A stretch of 40,783 nucleotides of DNA, from NCBI GenBank assembly GCA_024742575.1, contig JANSYF010000029.1:1-40783 (forward strand), given 5' to 3'. The notes beneath the pieces were generated by a model, which had not been told where the DNA came from, made no database searches, and saw only the letters and a program-made list of their open reading frames with translations. Below are positions 33,713 through 40,783 of the stretch, in pieces. Numbering within the stretch: position 1 is the stretch's first letter; the number at the start of each line of letters is the position of its first letter. The position numbers and the translations under genes were made by a program. Origin of the DNA: Paracoccaceae bacterium (GTDB taxonomy: Bacteria; Pseudomonadota; Alphaproteobacteria; Rhodobacterales; Rhodobacteraceae).

Positions 33713-35201
33713 ACCCCGCAAATCCAATCGTCGCATCAATCGCCCGCTTCCACGCGCCATACTTGCGGTCGCGCACATCCGCCGCCATGTCCGGCTCAAA
33801 CCGGCCATCCACCGCCCATTGCGCGGCAAACGCCTCCATGTCGGGCAGAACGCCTGCCTTGTAGCCCGCAAGCCACGCCGCCCCCATCGCAGTGGTTTCC
33901 AGCACCTTGGGTCGTTCAACGGGCGCGTCGATGATGTCGGACAGGAATTGCATCGTCCAATCCGACGCGCTCATCCCGCCGTCGACCCGCAGCGCGGTTT
34001 CGGACGTGCCGGACCAATCGGCCTTCATCGCCTCAAGCAGATCGCGGGTCTGGTAGCCAACGCTTTCTAATGCGGCGCGGGCAAATTCCTCTGGCCCAGA
34101 ATTTCGGGTCAGGCCGAAAATTGCCCCCCGGCATTCGGCGTTCCAATACGGTGCGCCAAGGCCCGTGAAGGCTGGAACCAGCACCACTTCCTGTGTGTCG
34201 TCGGCCTTTTCCGCCAACGGCTGGGTCTCTTTCGCCTCGCGGATTATCTTAAGCCCGTCGCGCAGCCATTGCACCACGGCCCCTGCGATGAAGATCGACC
34301 CTTCCAGCGCGTAGGTCGGCTTGCCGTCCAACTGGTACGCAATCGTGGTGAGCAGACGGTTGGTCGAAGTCACAGGCGTATCGCCCGTATTCAGCAGCGC
34401 GAAACAGCCCGTGCCATAGGTGGATTTCAGCATCCCCGGCTGGAAACACGCCTGCCCTACGGTCGCGGCCTGCTGGTCGCCCGCGATGCCGCAGATCGGG
34501 ATGGCACGGCCAAAGAGATCGGCACGGGTTTCGCCAAAATCGGCGGCGCAATCCTTGACCTCGGGCAGCATGGACATGGGGATGCCCAGCTTGTCGCAGA
34601 TGGTCTTGGACCAGCGGCCTTTGCGGATGTCATAAAGCATGGTGCGCGCGGCGTTGGTGGCGTCGGTGACATGAACCTTGCCGCCCGTCAGGTTCCAGAC
34701 GATCCATGTGTCCACAGTGCCAAAGGCCAGTTCGCCCGCCTCGGCACGGGTCCGCACACCCTCCACGTTATCGAGAATCCATGCCAGTTTTGTACCGCTG
34801 AAGTACGGGTCGAGCAAAAGACCGGTGCGATCGGTCACAACCTCCTCAAACCCTTCGGCCTTGAGCCCCTTGCAGACCTCAGACGTGCGGCGGTCCTGCC
34901 AGACGATGGCGTTGAACACAGGCTTGCCTGTGGCACGATCCCAGACCAGCGTGGTTTCGCGCTGGTTGGTGATGCCGATGGCCGCGATGTCGGCTGTCGC
35001 ACCCCCGGCCTTTTCGATGGCTGCACGGCAGGTGGCGGCGGTGGTGGACCACAGGTCCGACGGATCATGTTCGACCCAGCCGCTTTGCGGATAATGCTGT
35101 TCAAATTCTTCCTGCGCTGAAGCAACAACGGTCAGGGTTTCGTCAAACAGGATGGCGCGCGTCGATGTCGTGCCTTGGTCGATGGCAAGGATATGGGTCA
35201 T
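33711..35201 (-). CDS. glpK: Glycerol kinase
   Basis: A 496-residue FGGY-family kinase phosphorylating glycerol to sn-glycerol 3-phosphate with [23 protein letters not shown] gives the phosphate-1 loop, [20 protein letters not shown] the glycerol kinase signature, followed by [20 protein letters not shown], and [20 protein letters not shown] and [20 protein letters not shown] the remaining ATP-site motifs. It lies downstream of the glycerol ABC transporter on the same strand, 127 nt after the binding-protein stop with a terminator between, so expression may be lower or from a separate promoter. Length is normal for GlpK. Confidence 0.96.
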   Translation of the reverse strand: MTHILAIDQGTTSTRAILFDETLTVVASAQEEFEQHYPQSGWVEHDPSDLWSTTAATCRAAIEKAGGATADIAAIGITNQRETTLVWDRATGKPVFNAIVWQDRRTSEVCKGLKAEGFEEVVTDRTGLLLDPYFSGTKLAWILDNVEGVRTRAEAGELAFGTVDTWIVWNLTGGKVHVTDATNAARTMLYDIRKGRWSKTICDKLGIPMSMLPEVKDCAADFGETRADLFGRAIPICGIAGDQQAATVGQACFQPGMLKSTYGTGCFALLNTGDTPVTSTNRLLTTIAYQLDGKPTYALEGSIFIAGAVVQWLRDGLKIIREAKETQPLAEKADDTQEVVLVPAFTGLGAPYWNAECRGAIFGLTRNSGPEEFARAALESVGYQTRDLLEAMKADWSGTSETALRVDGGMSASDWTMQFLSDIIDAPVERPKVLETTAMGAAWLAGYKAGVLPDMEAFAAQWAVDGRFEPDMAADVRDRKYGAWKRAIDATIGFAG

Positions 35202-35280
35202 GTGCGGCGGGCCTCCTGTGGTGACGTGTCTGGTCCGCCCACTGTTTCAGGACGGTGGAAAAGGATCAAATGGGAAAGGG

Positions 35281-35317
35281 ACAAACGAAAATCGGGGCGC
35301 GTAAACCGCGCCCCGAT
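35281..35317 (-). terminator. Terminator between glpV and glpK
   Basis: On the minus strand ATCGGGGCGCG, loop GTTTA and CGCGCCCCGAT form an 11-bp stem followed by TTTCGTTTGT. It sits 11 nt after the binding-protein stop at 35329. It may protect the transporter mRNA 3' end and set glpK apart as a second transcription unit. Confidence 0.8.
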
Positions 35318-35328
35318 CGTAAGGCAGC

Positions 35329-37041
35329 TTACTGCCAGGACTTGATCAGCTCGTCATAAGAGACGGTCTGAGGCTCTTCGTCCTCGTTGTCGAGCTTGGC
35401 ATAAGGCGCACCCGGCTGGGCGAACCAGTATTCTGCGTCCTGCTCTTCATTCATGACCGGGCCAAGATCGCCTTGGACGCCTGCACGCTCAAGACGTTCG
35501 AGCACGCGCTCTTGGTCTTCGCACAGCGAATCAAGCGCTTCCTGCGGGGTTTTTGCACCGGACATTGCGTCGCCGATGTTCTGCCACCACAGCTGAGCCA
35601 GCTTTGGGTAATCCGGAACGTTGGTGCCGGTCGGAGACCAAGCAACACGCGCCGGGGAACGGTAGAATTCTACCAGACCACCCAGTTTGTCCGCACGCTC
35701 GGTGAAGCTGTCATGCTGCACTGTGGACTCGCGGATGAAGGTCAGACCCACATGGGACTTCTTCACATCGACGGTCTTGGACGTCACGAACTGCGCATAG
35801 AGCCATGCGGCCTTTGCACGGTCCACCGGCGTGGATTCCATGAGCGTCCAGCTGCCTGCGTCCTGGTAGCCGACCTTCTGGCCTTCTTTCCAGTAAACGC
35901 CATGCGGGCTGGGTGCCATGCGCCACTTGGGTGTGCCGTCTTCGTTCATCACCGGCAGATCAGGCTTCACGGTGTCCGCGGTGAACGCGGTGTACCAGAA
36001 CATCTGCTGCGCAATGTTGCCCTGTGCGGGGATCGGGCCCGCTTCGGAGAAGGTCATACCGGCCGCTGCGGGCGGTGTGTACTTTTCCAGCCATTCGATC
36101 GCCTTGGTCACAGCATAAACCGCTGCGGGCGAGTTGGTGGCGCCGCCACGGGCAACACACGAGCCAACAGGCTGCGAGTTCTCGTTTACGCGGATGCCCC
36201 ATTCGTCGACCGGAAGGCCGTTGGGTTCACCCACGTCGCCCATGCCAGCCATGGACATCCACGCGTCGGTGTAACGCCAGCCCAACGACGGGTCTTTTTT
36301 GCCGTAGTCCATGTTACCGAAGACTTCGCCTTCGACGCCCATGTGGCTCAGGTCACGACCGGTGAAGAATTCGGCGATGTCCTCGTAGGCAGACCAGTTG
36401 ACCGGAACGCCCAGCTCATAGCCGAACTGTGCTTCGAAATCGGCCTTGTTCTTTTCGTCGTTGAACCAGTCATAGCGGAACCAATAGAGGTTCGCGAACT
36501 GCTGTGTCGGCAGCTGGTAAACCTTGCCATCCGGACCAGTTGTGAAGCTGAGGCCAATAAAGTCGGACAGGTCCAGCGTTGGCAGGGTCACGTCTGCGCC
36601 CTCGCCCGCCATCCAGTCGGTCAGGTTGCGCACCTGCTGGTAGCGCCAGTGGGTGCCGATCAGGTCAGAGTCGTTGATGTAGCCGTCGTAGATGTTTTCA
36701 CCCGACTGCATCTGAGTCTGGAGCTTTTCGACCACGTCGCCTTCGCCGATCAGGTCATGAGTGACCTTGATGCCAGTGATGCGCTCGAACGCCGGGGCAA
36801 GAACCTGGCTTTCGTATTCGTGCGTGGTGATCGTTTCGGACACGACCTTGATTTCCATGCCCTGGAACGGCGCAGCTGCGTCCACGAAGAACTGCATCTC
36901 TGCTTCTTGCGCGGCACGGTCGATCGCCGACAGATCGCCGATCTCCGAATCCAGGAACGCACGCGCGGCGTCCATGTCGGCGAATGCCGGACCCGCAAGG
37001 ATCAGCAGCGCCGCTGTTGAGGATTTAAGGTTCAAGTTCAT
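35329..37041 (-). CDS. glpV: Glycerol ABC transporter substrate-binding protein
   Basis: A 570-residue extracellular solute-binding protein. The signal peptide is MNLNLKSSTAALLILAGPAF followed by A, cleaved before DMDAARAF. Conserved segments include MEIKVVSETITTHEYESQVL, IYDGYINDSDLIGTHWRYQQ and WFRYDWFNDEKNKADFEAQF. The neighbours (two ATPases, two permeases, DUF2160 protein) give the glpSTPQUV set that imports glycerol in Rhizobium leguminosarum. I chose ATG 37041 with GGAGG 6 nt upstream; a longer frame starting at 37197 adds no conserved sequence. It is unusually large for a family-1 sugar-binding protein but normal for GlpV. Confidence 0.92.
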   Translation of the reverse strand: MNLNLKSSTAALLILAGPAFADMDAARAFLDSEIGDLSAIDRAAQEAEMQFFVDAAAPFQGMEIKVVSETITTHEYESQVLAPAFERITGIKVTHDLIGEGDVVEKLQTQMQSGENIYDGYINDSDLIGTHWRYQQVRNLTDWMAGEGADVTLPTLDLSDFIGLSFTTGPDGKVYQLPTQQFANLYWFRYDWFNDEKNKADFEAQFGYELGVPVNWSAYEDIAEFFTGRDLSHMGVEGEVFGNMDYGKKDPSLGWRYTDAWMSMAGMGDVGEPNGLPVDEWGIRVNENSQPVGSCVARGGATNSPAAVYAVTKAIEWLEKYTPPAAAGMTFSEAGPIPAQGNIAQQMFWYTAFTADTVKPDLPVMNEDGTPKWRMAPSPHGVYWKEGQKVGYQDAGSWTLMESTPVDRAKAAWLYAQFVTSKTVDVKKSHVGLTFIRESTVQHDSFTERADKLGGLVEFYRSPARVAWSPTGTNVPDYPKLAQLWWQNIGDAMSGAKTPQEALDSLCEDQERVLERLERAGVQGDLGPVMNEEQDAEYWFAQPGAPYAKLDNEDEEPQTVSYDELIKSWQ

Positions 37042-37117
37042 TAGGTTCCTCCCAGTTATTGAGAACTTGGTTGACAGGTGGCATCGCCCCGAAAACGGGA
37101 CAGTGCCGGGTTTTCGA

Positions 37118-37396
37118 TTACACCCAGCGGAACACCGCTGCGGCGTAGAGCGCGCACACCGCCAAAGCCCAAGGCTGGTTTTCTCCGACCAGTCCAAGCC
37201 ATGCGATATTTATAAAGGCGCTGCCCAGAAGCGTGATGAACAAACGGTCACCGCGCGTCGTTTCGATCCGCAAGATGCCGGTGCGCGGCGTCTCGGGGAA
37301 TTTGATTGCAAGAAACGTGAAGACGATCAGCAGGCTCGCGATGACCATGAAGAAGATCGCGGTCGGCCATGTCCATGCCATCCATGAGAGATCCAT
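37118..37396 (-). CDS. glpU: GlpU, DUF2160 small membrane protein
   Basis: A 92-residue protein with about three hydrophobic segments: WTWPTAIFFMVIASLLIVFT (about 9-28), LFITLLGSAFINIAWLGLVG (about 51-70) and WALAVCALYAAAVFRWV (75-91). The middle FPETPRTGILRIETTRGDR is the conserved DUF2160 cytoplasmic part. It is always found with the glycerol transporter genes and is presumed an accessory membrane subunit; its biochemical role is not established. AGGAGGG lies 7 nt before ATG 37396. The gene is separated from glpQ by a 121-nt gap that carries a large inverted repeat. Confidence 0.9.
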   Translation of the reverse strand: MDLSWMAWTWPTAIFFMVIASLLIVFTFLAIKFPETPRTGILRIETTRGDRLFITLLGSAFINIAWLGLVGENQPWALAVCALYAAAVFRWV

Positions 37397-37426
37397 CAGA
37401 CGGCCCTCCTGTTCATATTGCGCCTG

Positions 37427-37490
37427 TCATCCTCGGGCTTGACCCGAGGATCTGTTTGGCAAGAGAACCTCGGGTCAAGCCCGAGGATGA
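37427..37490. repeat. Dispersed-type inverted repeat within the glp operon
   Basis: Two perfect 23-nt arms, 37427-37449 and 37468-37490, are inverted copies with an 18-nt spacer. Each begins or ends with TCATCCTCGGG / CCCGAGGATGA, and each arm is itself a hairpin (CCTCGGG-CTTGA-CCCGAGG). I recognise the unit as a common alphaproteobacterial intergenic repeat. Inside the operon, between glpQ and glpU, it could protect mRNA ends or reduce downstream expression. Confidence 0.85.
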
Positions 37491-37517
37491 CGTTGGGATG
37501 GTTACTAAGTGGTCCCA

Positions 37518-38381
<864 letters not shown>

Positions 38382-38385
38382 TGGT

Positions 38386-39254
38386 TCAGCCCTCCCGCTT
38401 ATCGAGATTGGTCATGACGGTGTAGAACACCCATGAAATCAACAGGATCACGAGGAAATACATGATCGAGAACGCCGCCGCCGGTCCAAGGTCGAACTGA
38501 CCCAACGCCATCTTCACAAGGTCGATGGACAGAAGCGTTGTGGTGCTGCCGGGACCACCGCCAGTGACGACAAACGGTTCGGTATAGATCATGAAGCTGT
38601 CCATAAAGCGCAGCAGGATCGCAATCATCAGTACGCCCATCATCTTGGGCAGTTCGATGAAGCGGAACACCTTCCAGCGCGAAGCCTGATCGATCTTGGC
38701 CGCCTGGTAATAGGCGTCCGGGATGGATTGCAGACCGGCGTAGGCCAAGAGCGCCACAAGCGATGTCCAGTGCCAGACATCCATCACGATGATCGTAACC
38801 CACGCCGCAAAGGGATCGCTGGTGTAGTTATAGTCGATGCCAAGCGCCGCCAGCGTGTGGCCCAATAGGCCGATATCGACCCGGCCAAAGACTTGCCAGA
38901 TGGTGCCCACCACGTTCCAAGGGATGAGCAGCGGCAGGGACATGAACACCAGACAAAAGCTGGCCCAAAAGCCTTTCTTGGGCATGTTGAGTGCCACAAA
39001 CACACCCAGCGGGATCTGGATCAGCAGGATGATGCCCGAGAACATCAATTGCCGCCCAAGCGCGCCCCAAAGGCGGTCGTCGTTGAGCATTTCCTCGAAC
39101 CATTCAAGCCCCGCCCAGAAGAACTGGTTGTTCCCGAACGTGTCCTGCACCGAGTAGTTGACCACGGTCATCAGCGGGATGACCGCCGAGAACGCAACGA
39201 GGATCAACACAGGCAGGACAAGGAACCACGCCTTTTGGTTGACTGTCTTGTCCA

Positions 39255-39255
<1 letters not shown>
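38386..39255 (-). CDS. glpP: Glycerol ABC transporter permease GlpP
   Basis: A 289-residue permease of the MalF type. NQKAWFLVLPVLILVAFSAV is the first helix. MTVVNYSVQDTFGNNQFFWA follows, and a typical EAA region reads LQSIPDAYYQAAKIDQASRW with KVFRFIELPKMMGVL after it. EPFVVTGGGPGSTTTLLSID is a frequent motif in sugar-type permeases. It overlaps glpT by 1 nt (TAATG) and is followed 4 nt later by glpQ, so all three are one translational unit. Confidence 0.92.
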
Positions 39256-40352
<1,097 letters not shown>

Positions 40353-40362
40353 GTCCGTTCCT

Positions 40363-40783
40363 TCAGGCCGCCAGCGCGTAAGACGCGGGGGCGATCATTT
40401 TGCCCTGTTCGTCGAAGACATAGACATGACGCGGATCAAGCCACACGGTCAGGTCTTCGCCCAGTTTCAGGTCATGCACCCCGTGGATCAGCCCGACCCA
40501 GCGTTGGCCGTGGTGATCCAGATGCACAAAGGTCTCCGACCCGGTGAGTTCGGTTACGGTCAGCTGCGTGGTGAACGCCATGGCGTCTGCTGAATGTTGA
40601 CCAATTTCAAGGTGGTTGGGACGGAACCCAGCAGTGTAATTGCCATCGGGCAAATCAGCCAAACGGCCCATCGCCTGCGTGGATTGATTGTTGCCAAAGG
40701 TCAGTTGGCCGCCTGCCTTGGTCACCGCAAGGAAGTTCATCGGCGGATCACTGAACACCCGCGCCGTGGTCGCATCGACCGGC
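40363..40783 (-). CDS. glpS: Glycerol ABC transporter ATP-binding protein GlpS, C-terminal part (cut by window edge)
   Basis: Only the C-terminal 139 codons lie in the window; the ATPase core is beyond the right edge. The part seen includes VFSDPPMNFLAVTKAGGQLT near its start, characteristic after the ABC core, and a TOBE-like regulatory domain (GNYTAGFRPNHLEIGQHSAD, TVTELTGSETFVHLDHHGQR) ending LDPRHVYVFDEQGKMIAPA. It is the paralogous partner of GlpT and begins the visible part of the glpSTPQUV operon, 10 nt before glpT's start. glpD and a GlpR regulator may lie upstream, outside the window. Confidence 0.88.
   Translation of the reverse strand, partial: PVDATTARVFSDPPMNFLAVTKAGGQLTFGNNQSTQAMGRLADLPDGNYTAGFRPNHLEIGQHSADAMAFTTQLTVTELTGSETFVHLDHHGQRWVGLIHGVHDLKLGEDLTVWLDPRHVYVFDEQGKMIAPASYALAA

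Overview
The window is about 60% GC and reads as the chromosome of a Rhodobacterales (roseobacter-group) alphaproteobacterium. Evidence: bchE and bchJ, which imply bacteriochlorophyll synthesis; the alphaproteobacterial glpSTPQUV-type glycerol transporter; the propionyl-CoA carboxylase locus with an ScfR/PccR-type regulator; DUF4174 and DUF6497 proteins; and typical gene-end palindromes. I see no phage, transposase, CRISPR array, rRNA or tRNA. Assignments come from reading the sequence only; no database search was run.

Layout. 1-1.1 kb: 5' part of argE and an exported EEP-fold phosphoesterase. 1.2-7.0 kb: a family-5 peptide-type ABC importer, with a fused double ATPase divergent from binding protein and two permeases. 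7.3-11.6 kb: a YeeE/YedE sulfur-compound transporter and small housekeeping genes (exported protein, second EEP protein, TerB/J-domain protein, GNAT acetyltransferase, VOC protein). 11.7-23.2 kb: propionyl-CoA assimilation, with methylmalonyl-CoA mutase, pccA, four small genes between pccA and pccB (two lipoproteins, two uncharacterised), pccB, a Bcr/CflA-type MFS exporter and the PccR-like regulator. TTTGCAAA-type operators lie between pccB and the exporter and before the regulator. 23.3-26.5 kb: an AmpD-like amidase, an Excalibur-domain lipoprotein, gatA and gatC. 26.6-31.1 kb: a GAF/HWE histidine kinase, bchJ, bchE and a UPF0173 hydrolase. 31.2-33.7 kb: an O-acetylhomoserine sulfhydrylase and a quinone oxidoreductase. 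33.7-40.8 kb: glpK and the glycerol ABC transporter, truncated at the window edge in glpS.

How it works together. The pcc/mutase genes would convert propionyl-CoA to succinyl-CoA, with feedback through the ScfR protein; the epimerase is not here. The glp genes import glycerol and phosphorylate it. bchE has an exact FNR box and a PpsR/CrtJ-type box, the expected oxygen control of bacteriochlorophyll genes, but lies with no other photosynthesis genes except bchJ.

Most unusual points: bchJ has no start codon in frame with its conserved N-terminus, suggesting a one-base frameshift; a 15-bp inverted repeat abuts the exporter start beside the operators; an in-frame join of two apparently separate proteins lies next to pccB; gene ends carry a recurring set of modular palindromes; and a 23-bp dispersed-type inverted repeat sits inside the glp operon.
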